From assembly GCA_002803225.1 (NCBI GenBank), contig NXFV01000087.1, forward strand, positions 1 through 34,692: a DNA stretch of 34,692 nt, given 5' to 3'. Positions 9,538 to 20,346 of the stretch are shown piece after piece (the stretch's first letter is position 1; the number at the start of each line of letters is the position of its first letter). The notes beneath the pieces were generated by a model, which was given only the letters and a program-made list of their open reading frames with translations, made no database searches and was not told the DNA's origin. The stretch is from Gamarada debralockiae. Lineage: Eukaryota > Ascomycota > Leotiomycetes > Helotiales > Hyphodiscaceae. Both the position numbers and the translations under genes were made by a program.

Positions 9538-12300
9538 CTACCTATCAGAATCAATAAAATACCCACCCCGCCTATTCCAAGAGTATACCCCTTCCAGAAC
9601 GCTAAAAGGTTCCATTTCGCAATTCTCGGAACTCTGATCCCACCATAAATTCATGCCGTCTATCTCCATCGCCGTCGCCATGCCGTCCATTGCATGTGTC
9701 TCCTCATGTTCTTCTCTCATTGTCTGGTATCCTTCTGGAGTCGAAGTGGTCACTGGTGCGAAGCTCTCGAATGGTGATGTTCCGCAAGCAGACACCGCTG
9801 GCGTATCGAGAGAGTGCTGTGTAACATAGCTCTCGAATCCTTGAGAGGGAGGAGGTGTGTCCGAGAAGTGGAATTGTGGTGTAGGATGTTGGTATGGATA
9901 GTTATAGTTCGGTGCGTATGGAGCCGATGTTGAGGCAGGAACTACATTATAACGTGCATGCATTGGAAGCGCAACTTCGTTTGCCACGAAATTCCTCGTT
10001 GTTTGCTGTAAAGTTGTAGCTGCCTGTACCCGCCGGTTGCTGTCCCGGGAATTAGTGCTGGCTGAGCAGCAATGCTCAGAGTCGGGCTCAGAGTCGGCGC
10101 CAGCTGTTTCTTGCTTCGGGACATATGTATAAATGTCGATATTGCCGGAATCCTCGGGAGAGACGGCTTTCCGAAATGTTATTTGGTTGAAATCGGTGTC
10201 TGAATCTATTACGCTGTTTATGTGGTTCTTGTTGCTTGAGAGGTGGTTGATGTTAACGTTTGCGGAAGAACAAAGAGGAGCGAGGGTTACCCACTGATCC
10301 AGCCGTATTAGCTGATGTCTTGATAAATTATGGTGTAGGAAGCATACCAGATCTTGTAGGGGTATGCAATATTCTTTTAGATAATCTAAGATCGAGATCG
10401 CTGCATCACAGCAGCTAGAGCCTTGGCTTTCAAGCTTGCCTTGGGCACTAAGGGATTTGAGTTGGATAGAAGCGGACACAAACAACGCGTATCCGGCAAC
10501 GCCTGGCAACCGTGATTTGTCAGGAAATCCTAAAAATATTTTTGCCATATCGATAACCAGCTTAGAATGTTGTACAGCTTCCTTGGCTGAAAGTCTAACA
10601 AGCTTCTTAGAGGTATGTGGATCCGAGGGAGTTGAAGAGAAGATCGGAACGATAGATGAGTGGAGAACAGTGACAGATAGGTGGTAGACACAGAGCATAG
10701 TAAAAAGCTTGTAAGGGTCCGTTTTGGGAGACGTTAGAGACTCTGGACCGAAATGCCGGAAATCAGGATGAAGGTTTTCGAAGAAGACTTCAAGACGTCG
10801 ATCGAGTGCTAAGAGTATTGAGAGTGCCTTGACAGAATTGCGCTTGCTGCCCACATTTTGTTTGACAAAGTGCTGGACATCCCACCTAAGAAGCGCTTAG
10901 CGTGTATAGATGGGTTTTCAGTTGGATCACTTACCATAAGCTGAAAATCTTTACCCATTCGCCCATGATTGAATGAGGGGGACTGTTGTCTTGATCGCAA
11001 TCCGCACTTATAGGTACAAGGTCCCCATTATCACTAAAGGCCTCTCTCAACTCGGGATGGCCATTCAAAAACGAAGTCTCATCTGATGGTAGGGGAACTC
11101 CCACAGCATCTTTCCAGCTCTCGGCTTTAAAGGTTGCGTTGTCTTGACTGATACAGTCTATATATTCCCTAAGTTAGAGTCTCTTAATCTAGAAAGAGTA
11201 GGGGATAGGAGCATAATCTATGAGTTGCAAGACAACATTGTTCGAGTGACAACATGTCTTGTACCTAATAAAAGCACTCCAAAGAACAAAGAAATGCTCG
11301 AAAATGTACTCACTTGCTAACCAACAAGACCAGAAGCAGCGTCGCCGCATTTCGCCGAGAAGTGGCTCAATTTTAGTGCTACTAGCAGGCTGATGGTGAA
11401 AGCGAAGGAGACGACAAGCCCGGTATGCGGTAGCTAGGATGAATTAGAATATGACGTCTAGACTTGGTTGTATTAAATAATTCCTACTTGTGTAAAACGA
11501 ACATCGGCTTGCATCGCCTACATAGAACCAGTAGAAGGCTAGGTTCTGAGATGCTTGAATAGTTTCGAGGGATGGCTCCTCGGACTTTGCTAAGACTAGC
11601 TGGCCTGCAGCTGTGGCCCATTCTCGTCCATCGCTGTTGCAGCGTTTTACCCATGAACTGGAAATACCAAGCTCGGTGTTGCTCTCTCGTACGAAGCTGG
11701 AAATAGAATTAGTAATTTCCGACACAAAAGATCAGACGGGTGATATACTTTGATGCCATAGCAAAGATACTTAATAATAGAAAATCTGGCAATCTATTTT
11801 GAAGGTAATCAGATGTAAATTTTTGCTTGTGGAACATTAACGTCGCATTCCAATGGTGCGAAAAATATCTCTCGATAAGAAAGACGGCAACTTCCGGTGG
11901 CAGTGAAGTAATCTCTAGAATGGATGTGTGTCTATCAGCATCGTTGGTGACCTTTTCTGGCTGTTGCTTAATGCGGGACTCAGATTCTCGACGGGTCTGA
12001 GCCTTGGTATTCTGCACCCTTTGGGTCGCCAAGAGCTTTCGGTCCGGAGGGGATGGATACGAGCAAATGGCGGAGAAATTTTGACATCTTTGACAAGTAG
12101 GTCTCTCCTTTGAGCAGCGCAACTAAAATTAACACACAACCAGGACATCAGCAAGAGGTGACAAAAGTCAACTGGGCTTAGCGAACCTTTTGCTTGCGGC
12201 AACGATGACATGCAGTGACCTCGGTATTCCTCATACTACCCGAAGGACTGCCCGCTTCCTGAGCCGGGCCCGAAGAGCAATCAGGCATGAGGCCGGCCAT
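9538..12300 (-). CDS. Zn2Cys6 fungal-specific transcription factor (six exons)
   Basis: Model: exons 12300-12187, 12122-11749, 11696-11488, 11433-11314, 11157-10935 and 10846-9538, which sum to 2349 bases and 782 residues, with every junction in phase. The start is ATG 12300-12298, the most upstream Met in frame with the zinc cluster. The binuclear cluster spans exons 1 and 2: ACHRCRKQK, then LRCSKERPTCQRC, giving Cys31, 34, 41, 48, 51 and 58 in the C-x2-C-x6-C-x6-C-x2-C-x6-C pattern that binds two zinc ions. A middle region with EVAVFLIERYFSHHW, ASQNLAFYWFYVGDASRC and LGEMRRRCFWSCW matches the fungal_trans (PF04082) middle homology region. The C-terminal third is Ser/Pro/Gln-rich, like an activation region. 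The first donor (GTTCGC) is weak but the only one that completes the cluster. It sits tail-to-tail with the broken monooxygenase and may once have regulated the adjacent hydroxylase/permease set (inference). Unlike them it carries no visible lesion. Confidence 0.85.
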
Positions 12301-13817
12301 TCTCGAATGTTGTTGTGGATTTTAGTCGATCTTCGGCGCGATGCTAACCAGTGACTCTTACGCTTGTTGATAAGGATACCCTGAGAACAGGACGAGCAAT
12401 ATATCAAGCATCTTGTGTTTGTCTACGGGAAGCAAAGTTATATTGATATAAATCTGGACCGGTACGGCAAATAGCGGAACCTTATTAAATCATCTATAGT
12501 TAGACATGTCTTTGCAGGATGGCGGAGCCTAACCCGCAGTCCTACTGGATGGTTAGTTTGAGGCGGGTAGCTCCACCGACCCGCCCCAGCGCCCCAGCGC
12601 CCCGGATCACCGTCAAAACCCACATGGCTACCCGAAATGCGGTGTGAAATGTACCCTCGGCTCTTTCGGCGGCGCCGATAGGCTCCCCCTTGAATATTTG
12701 TGTTTTGAGCTTCGAGTTTCAGGAGAGCTTCATTCCACCCATCCAATTAGAGGCGGGAAATCCTACCTTTGCGGTCAGCTCTAGCTTTGCATTGCTTGTG
12801 CAGATCTACGTCTATCAATCAGATCCTTGTTTGGCACCCTCCTTTTAGTGTGCGCTGCTGTCCTTTGCCTTTTTCATATCCAAAAAAAGTGGCTGATATT
12901 GGCCCGTGCCCACCAAACCAACACCCTACTTTCAGGCTCAAAGAACAACTACAAAACCCAATTGAGGCTTCCAAAAATTGATAGAAAGACAGTTTGACTC
13001 CTTAAGAATACCAAAATCAAGTTTGCGCTAATTGGACCAAGTGTTGTGGAAGTTTTGTTATTACTAAAGTAAGGGTCTCTTGCGAGAAGCACAGGCCAAA
13101 TCGGCACTTTTTTCGGATACGAATCATTTCGTATTCGCTACGTGCCGCTCGCAGATTTAGAGAAATTCACCCTATTGGTAGTGAATCACAACGGTGAGTC
13201 GACAACTACACCCAGCACCACCAAAAGTACCCCCTGCTAAAACTTGACTTTAGAAGCCGTCGAACAGAATCATATTTTATATTATAACTTACAACGCCAC
13301 AACCTTTAAATACCTTAAACCAAGAGGAGGTATAGTGAAGATTATACTTCAAATTAATAAAATCTATATTTTCCTATCTTATAATTCTTAAAGCTTATGA
13401 TTCAGTTAAATAAGTCAACTGATAGGCGAGATGCTCGGGCCACGTATAATTCTATGGATTGCGTTGTTGGTTTGAGGCACGGCCACTCCGGGATACCGTA
13501 CGCGTCCACTACCTAATCCGATGCTCCCTTGAAATGCAGGCGGTGACAGAGCTATTAACCAATGATCACTTCTGTTGTTCAGCAAACATAGCCTTCTGAA
13601 ACCATCGTCCTCTAATCCCACTGTACAATCCCACGTGCTCCCGTAATTGTTGATCCTTCTAGGAACTTCGTGACGATAATACGGGATCTAAAAAAGACTT
13701 ACAGCTACAACGCAGCACACAGGATAACGGCGATTGGGTTACGGCGCTCATACAGTGAATCTTCGTGGACCTCTTCGAATGGTGGGTGGCCCGCCGCGAC
13801 ACCTACTCAGTTATTAG
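12301..13817. other. Intergenic, no supportable gene
   Basis: Upstream region of the transcription factor. It contains a GC-rich patch at about 12520-12690 (many CCCGCC and CCCAGCG repeats) flanked by AT-richer DNA, a small hairpin at about 13112-13136 (ATACGAA/TTCGTAT), and an AT-rich block at 13260-13400. A GC patch in such surroundings is often a transposon end, but I could not match two ends or a target duplication. No open frame here has a recognisable product. Confidence 0.35.
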
Positions 13818-14050
13818 TTATGAGAGGTTTAACACACAGAACGGGCACGGATACTGACGATCCCTCCCAATCAACCCTCTGTGCCTCCCTTCCCCAACCA
13901 TTTCACGCTTTGCACAGCATTGAAGCTTCCATACCGTGGAGTCGCCGTCATACTTATTGCAGATGAAGTGTTGTTCGTCGAAATTTTTGCTTTTACCTTT
14001 GGCGGTAGCGCCTCCGAAGACGAAGAATAGGGCAAGAATGGGAGCTTCAT
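13818..14050 (-). pseudogene. Small secreted protein-like ORF, frameshifted in its signal peptide
   Basis: From ATG 14050-14048 the frame reads MKLPFL. One base would have to be added after the TTG to continue as ALFFVFGGATAKGKSK in the adjacent frame, which would make a typical short secretion signal (n-region Lys, hydrophobic core, AxA-like end). The mature part continues NFDEQHFICNKYDGD and STVWKLQCCAKREM. An aromatic-x-Cys motif (FIC) soon after the signal recalls the Y/F-x-C small secreted proteins known from plant-associated Leotiomycetes, but that is only a motif resemblance. No homologue can be named. It may be a chance frame; the reconstructed signal is the main evidence. Confidence 0.3.
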
Positions 14051-14511
14051 TTAGAGGGTTTAGCAATTAAAGAGTTGAAAATCCAGGTGTTCTAAGCTGT
14101 GCTCCCTCTCAATGGATCCCTTGTTGCGTGAAATGACTCGAGTTGAGTTGTTTGATTTAGGATATAGGACGGAGAGCATTGGGATTGAGTAGGAATAGCT
14201 GAGCTCGATGTAGTGCCCCTGGAGCATGGGCTGCTTCTTTTACGCAAGGTCGTTATCTTGTGCTCAACATATTCTTTACGTTTTGAACTCTGGCCTTTTG
14301 CATATCTACGCCACGGCACTCTCACATGGCCTTCTGATTTCGATTGTTGAGTGGGAGAGCAATATTTACAAAAGTCTCAGCATTCCCTAGCCTAATAGTG
14401 CCCGAGAAGGTGTCCGCCACATTTGGCCTTGTAAGAACACGATAGCTCTTAATCAACAATACTTTAATTATTTGGTGTCTCGTAGCATTTGCAGAGATTT
14501 CTAGTCGTATT

Positions 14512-14724
14512 TTATGAGCGAGGCGTGAATTTGGTAGGCGTAGAATTTATGGAAGTGAATGTGAATACTGTACTGAGCATTTCCTCCCAGCTACAGTCCA
14601 AGTTGCAGACGAAGAACCTCATTTCCGATGATCCCATTCTCTCAAAAGAACCATTCATAAAATACTCGAAACCATCTCCACTGCCCAATATTATGAGGAG
14701 GATGACTAGGATTGAAATCTGCAT
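14512..14724 (-). CDS. Putative small secreted protein (70 aa)
   Basis: ATG 14724-14722 opens a 70-residue frame. The start MQISILVILLIILGSGDG is strongly hydrophobic and fits a secretion signal of about 16-18 residues. The mature part has two cysteines in MRFFVCNLDCSWEEM and then a Thr/Ser-rich end. The F-[FI]-[VI]-C-N motif also occurs in the neighbouring frameshifted ORF 0.5 kb downstream on the same strand, which suggests a small family. No product can be named. The frame may continue through an intron, since open minus-strand sequence follows at 14092-14325. A chance ORF is quite possible. Confidence 0.3.
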   Translation of the reverse strand: MQISILVILLIILGSGDGFEYFMNGSFERMGSSEMRFFVCNLDCSWEEMLSTVFTFTSINSTPTKFTPRS

Positions 14725-15803
14725 TTCGACGATCAGCTGACTCGAGAATTAACAGTAGTGGCCTGTAGGAGGTCTTTGTCGATAGAGTCTCGATGCGGAG
14801 GTGGAAACAGCTTGATGTTTAGGGAAAACCATGACAGCTCAAAATCGATACTTGATTTATTTCTCGTGTCATTCGTAGATCATTCCTACTTTATTTTGTA
14901 AACGATATATAAATTCGTAAGGACTCTATGATAAAGTGCCAATTGGAGCTGAGGGCGATATATAGTGGTATTTTAAGGACTAGCTGACATCTGAAGGTTC
15001 AGAATTAGAAGGAGGGGAAGAGCTCTCTTAAGCTACAGAAAGAAGAAATTATAGGCTATGCCTTATTGGGCCATTCCAACCAACATAAAACTCTCCCGGA
15101 ATCTGGGAATGGGGTATCCATTTGGGGATCTAGCTCTTGTGTTGCAAAAGAGAAGGAAAGAAGTTCCACCAAATTAAAACGGACGTAGCACTTGCTACTG
15201 AGAACTAGATATCAAAACATCCAAAACGTTGCCTCTGCAGTATATCACTTTTATCCCCTGAAAATGGGCAAAACTCTTTTCACAAAAGAGCTATATGTAC
15301 TAACTTTCGTCAAACGACGGCCGCTCCTCTCATTTGGGCCACAATTCCGAAAATGAACCGTCTCATGTTAAAGGCCGAAACATTTTGAATGATTGATCTG
15401 CTTCTGAATTCGGACGCTCCGGTGATTCTTCGAAGCCTTGGAGATGGGGCGAAAATAACCCCGCTATTAGTGTATTTTACCGCACTTCTTCAATTCTGAC
15501 CAGTAGTATGGCAAGAACGGGAGATACTTTCTTCCACATTATGCTAACAAGCCAAAACAAACAACATTACAGATATGTGAAAACCTGTTTGTCTCTCAGA
15601 TTAAGGACTCTACTCTTACCTTAACATAGATCGGTAGATGGGCTCGTTCCCGCTGAAGTCCGAGCCGAGCCGAGCCCTCCTACAAGCGACAAAAATGCCC
15701 AAAAAAAAGGGCCCTCGAAAAGAGAATCCAGGATAGACTTATATCTCCAAATCATTTGAAATGCCAAAGTGAAAAAGAAAATGCACCAAATGCATCGTCA
15801 ACT
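14725..15803. other. Intergenic, no supportable gene
   Basis: No coding region recognised. Short simple features only: a repeated CCGAG(C) run at about 15660-15676 and an A-rich run at 15772-15781 which, read on the minus strand, is a T-run just downstream of the split tRNA-like gene. Confidence 0.4.
15772..15781 (-). terminator. Probable Pol III terminator of the tRNA-like gene
   Basis: On the minus strand this reads TTTTCTTTTT, about 22 bases past the 3' end of the tRNA-like sequence. A run of four or more T is the normal Pol III stop signal. Confidence 0.4.
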
Positions 15804-15953
15804 GACGTCCGCAAGGATCGAACTTGCGACCTACTCCGATAGAGGAATCTGCGAGGAGAACCATGTAAAGGAGGCATGATAACTGAGAGATTGTTAGATT
15901 TTGGTTCCTCGGAAGCGTTAACAAGATAGACTAACCCACTACACCAGGACGCC
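15804..15953 (-). tRNA. Split tRNA-like gene with long internal insert, isotype unresolved
   Basis: Read on the minus strand, the 5' end GGCGTCC pairs with the 3' end GGACGTC over seven positions (one G-T pair). The T arm is perfect: GCAAG, loop TTCGATC, CTTGC. An A box (TGGTGTAGTGG) and a B box (AGTTCGATCC) are both present, and a T-rich Pol III terminator (TTTTCTTTTT on this strand) lies about 22 bases beyond the 3' end. The total of 150 bases leaves about 75 extra, which would be a long intron at the usual place after position 37. The D stem is weak and I could not pair an anticodon stem convincingly, although TTGTTAA would be a good GTT (Asn) loop. It is either a tRNA gene with an unusual intron or a tRNA pseudogene. 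Confidence 0.45.
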
Positions 15954-16459
15954 GTTTGATTAGTCAAAAGTTTTATTTTGATAGATACGAGTATTAGCAT
16001 TTCCGACCCAGTCATCGGCTGAAAGTGGGATGTAGAGGGAACTTGATTGGCGGATAAGCCCGGCTCTAAGCTCTGATAAGGCTGTCATCTGCCAGTTGCA
16101 CAAAGGGTTCTGCTGGAACAATTTGGCTACACATTAGAATAGTGCCTCAAACACCCTTACATGGAACTCGCATACCTTTCAAGGTTGGTTCCAAAACCCG
16201 CCAATGTCCTAAAGGAAAAATGACTGTAAATCAAAGCTGGCTTTCTGTGTGATGGTTGCGTCAAGATCACATGACCGCATTTCACACGCAATTCGCCTAA
16301 TTTTCTCTATCTAATCAATGACTCGCAGCTTCCCTTTTCCCAAACGCTTCAAGGGAGTCATGCATCTTCTGGCACGCGTTCAGCCCAAAGCCTCATAGCT
16401 TCATAAGAAGCAAGCTATCTGCCCCATTTCTCTTTCAATCCTCCGTCCAACAACTCGCA
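15954..16459. other. Upstream region of the nicotinate phosphoribosyltransferase gene
   Basis: No gene seen. The last 50 bases before the start codon are C/T-rich (CCCCATTTCTCTTTCAATCC), as is common at fungal transcription starts. A TGACTC half-match to the Gcn4/CpcA site lies at 16319-16324; on its own this is weak evidence. Confidence 0.4.
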
Positions 16460-17915
16460 ATGGACTTCAATGGTTCCTCACCTTTCCCAGAAGGGGTCAT
16501 CTCCTTCCTGGATACCGATCTCTACAAGCTTACCATGCAATGCGCCGTCTTACAGTACTTCCCAGAAGTACCAGTAACCTACGCGTTCAAGAATCGAACT
16601 CCAGAAAAAAAGCTCTCTAGAGCTGCGTTCCAGTGGTTGCAGAGCCAAATTAATAGTAAGTCGTCGCTAAGCCTTTGCGCAGAGCCCCCTAACGGGAACA
16701 GAGCTTGGTAATATCGCGCTTTCCAACGACGAGCTACGATTCTTGCAGAACACTTGCACATACCTCAACAAACCCTACCTCGACTTCCTGAAAGAATTCC
16801 GACTCAACCCTCGCGAGCAGATCGTCGCGTCCTTTGTGCCCGACAATGACACAGGCAGCGAAGACGATATTGGAGAGGTCAATCTTGTGGTCAAGGGATT
16901 ATGGGTCGAGACAATTCTCTACGAAATCCCCCTACTTGCCCTGACAAGCGAGGCATACTTCCGCTTCATGGACACGGACTGGACATATGATGGGCAGGAA
17001 GAGAAGGCATACGGGAAGGGCATGAGGCTGTTGGAAGCCGGCTGCATTGTGTCAGAATTCGGAACGAGACGGCGAAGAGATTACCACACGCAAGCGTTGG
17101 TCTTCCGCGGCTTGGTCAAAGCAAAGAAAGAAGGCGAGAAGGCTGGATTACCAGGCAGGATCTCGGGCACCAGCAATGTGCATCTCGCAATGCGCTTCGG
17201 AATCCCCCCTATCGGCACGGTCGCACACGAGTGGTTCATGGGCATTGCAGCTATCACGGGCGACTATGAGAACGCTTCGATGACTGCACTGAGCTATTGG
17301 GTTGGTTGCTTTGGGGAGGGAGTTCTGGGTATTGCTCTCACGGACACTTTCGGCACACCTGCATTCTTGCGAGCTTTCCGTCAACCTATACCACGACTCA
17401 CGAGCATCGCACCTGGCGCAGCTGCTTCTGGAACGGAAATACAAGGACGGGAGAAGGCAAAGACTTTCGCAGAGGTTTTCAGCGGTGTGCGACAGGATTC
17501 TGGCGATCCAGCACAATTCGTTAAAGTAATGCGCGAGTTCTACGACAAGGAGGGCATTACAGAGAAGAAGACAATCGTCTTTTCCGATTCGCTGAACATC
17601 GATCTATGTCTCGAATACAAGAAGATTTCAGATGAAGCGGGCTTTCTGTGCACGTTTGGAATTGGAACGTTCTTCACCAACGATTTCGTGCATCAGAGCA
17701 CTGGCAAGAAGTCGGTGCCTCTGAATATCGTCATCAAATTGAGCTCAGCGGCAGGAAACGAGGCTGTGAAGATCAGTGATAATATTGGGAAGAATACAGG
17801 TGACAAGGCTACTGTTGAGAAGGTCAAGAGGGAATTAGGCTACGTTGAGAAGGACTGGAAGCAGGGCGATGAGACCACGCGTTGGGGCACAGAGGATGAT
17901 GTTGCGAAGAACTGA
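16460..17915 (+). CDS. NPT1: Nicotinate phosphoribosyltransferase
   Basis: Two exons, 16460-16655 and 16702-17915, give 1410 bases and 469 residues; the 46-base intron (GTAAGT...CAG) is in phase 1. The enzyme joins nicotinate to PRPP with ATP to form nicotinate mononucleotide, the salvage step of the Preiss-Handler route to NAD. Family landmarks appear in order: SFLDTDLYKLTMQCAVLQYF at the N terminus, EFGTRRRRDY at about 184-193, SGTSNVHLAMRFGIPPIGT followed by VAHEW with the conserved, phosphorylated His at about 241, a fungal-specific Pro/Ala-rich insert after DTFGTPAFLRAF, FSGVRQDSGDP at about 326-336, FSDSLNIDLCLEYK, and FGIGTFFTND (usually FGIGT-LTND). The length is normal for fungal members. 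The C-terminal tail is charged. The broken Tna1/Dal5-type permease 10 kb away belongs to a family that includes nicotinate importers, but there is no evidence the two were functionally linked. Confidence 0.93.
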
Positions 17916-18374
17916 GATCTGCTTCTATCTGGGGTCGAATGGGAGAAGTGCATTTGAAGGGAGTTGCATAATTGGCGTTGGGCTGCTGGGAGGCTGGTTG
18001 ATGGGACACTACTCAGTTTTGCATGGGATGTTGCTAGAGAATAGATCACTCGACTCTTGAGGCCATCGTGTCTTGATGGAGTAATGAATCAATGAACAAT
18101 AATTCCTGTTAGCCGGCGAGAACTCTTGCCACACTCTGTATGTACATTTCGGTTGAGCAGCAGCTTCTCCAATTTCAGCCAGTCAAACGCGGCTGACTCG
18201 TAGCCCGATGTTCGGGAAGAGCTTCCCCGCAAATGATAACTCCACATCTCGTGCGACCCCCACACTTCAAACTTTATTTAAACACTACGCACTACAGCTT
18301 CAACTCTCACGACACATCGCAAAAAGCCCCTATCAACGTCAGTTAACCTCTCCAGCATCAGATTAAAGCTCATC
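17916..18374. promoter_or_regulatory. Intergenic region with TATA-like element for the acyl-CoA dehydrogenase
   Basis: An A/T box ACTTTATTTAAAC at 18271-18283 lies about 95 bases before the ATG at 18375, followed by a C/T-rich leader, a plausible core promoter. A TGACTC half-site is at 18194-18199. No gene is seen between the two flanking plus-strand genes. Confidence 0.35.
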
Positions 18375-19850
18375 ATGTCTCCAAACCCCAATCACGGACG
18401 CATGTCCTTCGCCCTCCCACCCGACCTCATCACCTACCTCTCCGACCTCGACACCTTCATCGCGCAAAAGATAAAACCCCTCCAAGCCCGCGACGACAAC
18501 GAGCGTTTCTTCGACCACCGTCGCGAACACGCACGTACAAACTGGGATAACGGCGGACTTCCCCGCGACGATTGGGAAGACCTCCTCCAAGAATCCCGCA
18601 AACTGGCAGACGAAGCTGGTTTCTACAGATTCTGCCTGCCAGAAGAATACGGAGGCCAGAATGGAGGCAATTTATGGATGGCGGTTATAAGAATGCATCT
18701 TGCGAAGAAGGGATTGGGCTTATTCAATGATTTGCAGAATGAGCATAGTGTGGTCGGAAACTTCCCTGATGTGTTGATGGTGAGAGAGTTCGGGACTCCA
18801 GAGCAGAAGAAGGAGTTTATTCAGGGGAGGTTAGAGGGAAAGAGGAGCTTTGCGTTTGGGCTTACGGAACCGAATCATGGGAGTGATGCTACGCATATGT
18901 TTACGCATGCGGATAAGACGACGAAGAATGGTGTTGATGGGTGGGTTATCAATGGAAGCAAAATGTGGATTAGTGGTATGCATCGCGCTACGCATTGTAT
19001 TGTGTTTGCGCGCACGCACGGTAAAGCGGGAGACGCGATTGGAATTACGGCTTTTTTCGTCCCGCGCGATGCACCGGGTTTCAATATTGAGAGTTATGAA
19101 TGGACGTTCAATATGCCGACCGACCATGCAACGCTAACGTTCACCGATGTCTTTGTCCCCAATTCCGCAATCCTGGGTAAAATTGGACGCGGTCTCCCAA
19201 TTGCACAAACGTTTGTGCATGAAAATCGACTAAGACAAGCGGCGAGTTCGCTTGGGGCAGCGATGTATTGTATTGAGGAGAGCATCAAGTATGCGAGGAG
19301 ACGGAAACCGTTCGGGAAGGAACTGAGCACAAATCAGGCCATTCAGTTTCCCATTGTGGAGTTGAGTACGCAGGCTGAGATGTTGAGGTTATTGATTTTG
19401 AAGACTGCGACGGAGATGGACTGTATGACGCAGAAGGAGATTGAGAGGGACTTGGGGGATAAGGTTTCGATGTGTAATGTGAGTTTGTTTCCTGGAGAAG
19501 GGCAATGGAGAGTGAATCCTGACAATGTGGACAGTTTTGGGGAAATCGACTTTGTACTCAAGCTGCGGATAGAGCCATTCAGATTCATGGTGGGATTGGA
19601 TATTCGAGACATAAACAGGAAGTTTTGAAAGAACTCGAGAAGGATTAACAGCTGATTCTGTTCACAGGTTCGAACATATTTACAGACATCATCGTGAGCA
19701 GAGCCTTATGCACTGAATCAATTGCACTTGCTGACTCCAATAGGTCGATACCGCATTACCGAAGGCAGCGAGGAGATTCAGCAGCGGAAAATTGCAGCTT
19801 ATCTGTTTGGATATGTTGGTCCTCGGAAAGCCGAGATGTCGAAGCTCTGA
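18375..19850 (+). CDS. Acyl-CoA dehydrogenase, one intron with a GG donor
   Basis: Exons 18375-19478, 19535-19617, 19668-19693 and 19744-19850 sum to 1320 bases and 439 residues, the usual size for fungal ACAD family members. It would oxidise an acyl-CoA at C2-C3 using FAD, passing electrons to ETF, in mitochondrial or peroxisomal fatty/branched acid breakdown; the substrate is not readable. Landmarks: FCLPEEYGGQNGG, RSFAFGLTEPNHGSD, GWVINGSKMWISG, TFVHENRLRQAASSLGAAMY, YARRRKPFGKELSTNQAIQF, IQIHGGIGYSRHK and RYRITEGSEEIQQRKIAAYL, in which Glu411 aligns with the catalytic base of MCAD. Introns one and three are canonical. Intron two needs 5' GG at 19618-19619 (GGAAGT where GTAAGT is expected) to join HK to FEHIYRHHR. 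If it is not spliced, translation ends at TAA after KELEKD, removing the catalytic Glu. So this may be a recent pseudogene, a sequencing error, or a rare non-canonical splice. Confidence 0.85.
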
Positions 19851-20346
19851 TGAGCTTTGGGCGCAATGTCCCCCAGATATACTTCTCTAATCGTTGAAAC
19901 TTTATTGGGTGATTGATCGAAGGAGGAGCTGAAGGGCCTGTCCTTTAAGCTCTACTGATACTGTTCACGAAACTTCGCCTTCAGCTTGCTACTCCTCATC
20001 TTTGGGCCTTGGGCCCAAAGTATTTCGAGAATAACTCTTGTTTTTCTGTGTACGGAAAACATTTGCCCATCCGTTAACCAGTGCCAGAAGTCAATTCTCG
20101 AGTAAGACCTTACGTTGGCTTCAAAGATTAGTCTTGGAGTGGCTCATAACCATCCAAGCGCCCACTATCCTAAATGGAGAAAAGGGGTGGCGTTTTCACT
20201 ATGGGAACCTTGTGCTTGCTGGCACTGCGGCAGGCATGCGAGAACTAAACACCAGCATCCTCACGGCTCTGCTAAGCACAGACTGGCAGAAAGTGTAAAC
20301 TAATAAACTAACCTGAGGACGCTATAAAGCACAGAAATGAGCTTGA
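19851..20346. other. Intergenic; possible upstream exon of the zinc-finger remnant
   Basis: No gene is firmly supported. A plus-strand frame at about 20115-20300 contains CWHCGRHARTKHQH, a C-x2-C...H-x3-H arrangement, and is followed by an intron-like GTAAAC...CTAAC...CAG at about 20296-20335. It may therefore be an eroded first exon of the zinc-finger gene that follows. Confidence 0.3.

Noticed and set aside
12438..12746. GC-rich patch that resembles the end of a hAT-type transposon
   Set aside because: Only one CAGGATGGCGGAGCC-like end could be found, without a matching inverted end or 8-bp target duplication.
16460..17915. Functional nicotinate-utilisation cluster linking the NPT gene with the broken permease and monooxygenase
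   Set aside because: NPT1 is a universal housekeeping gene, lies 7-10 kb away, and the permease substrate is unknown.
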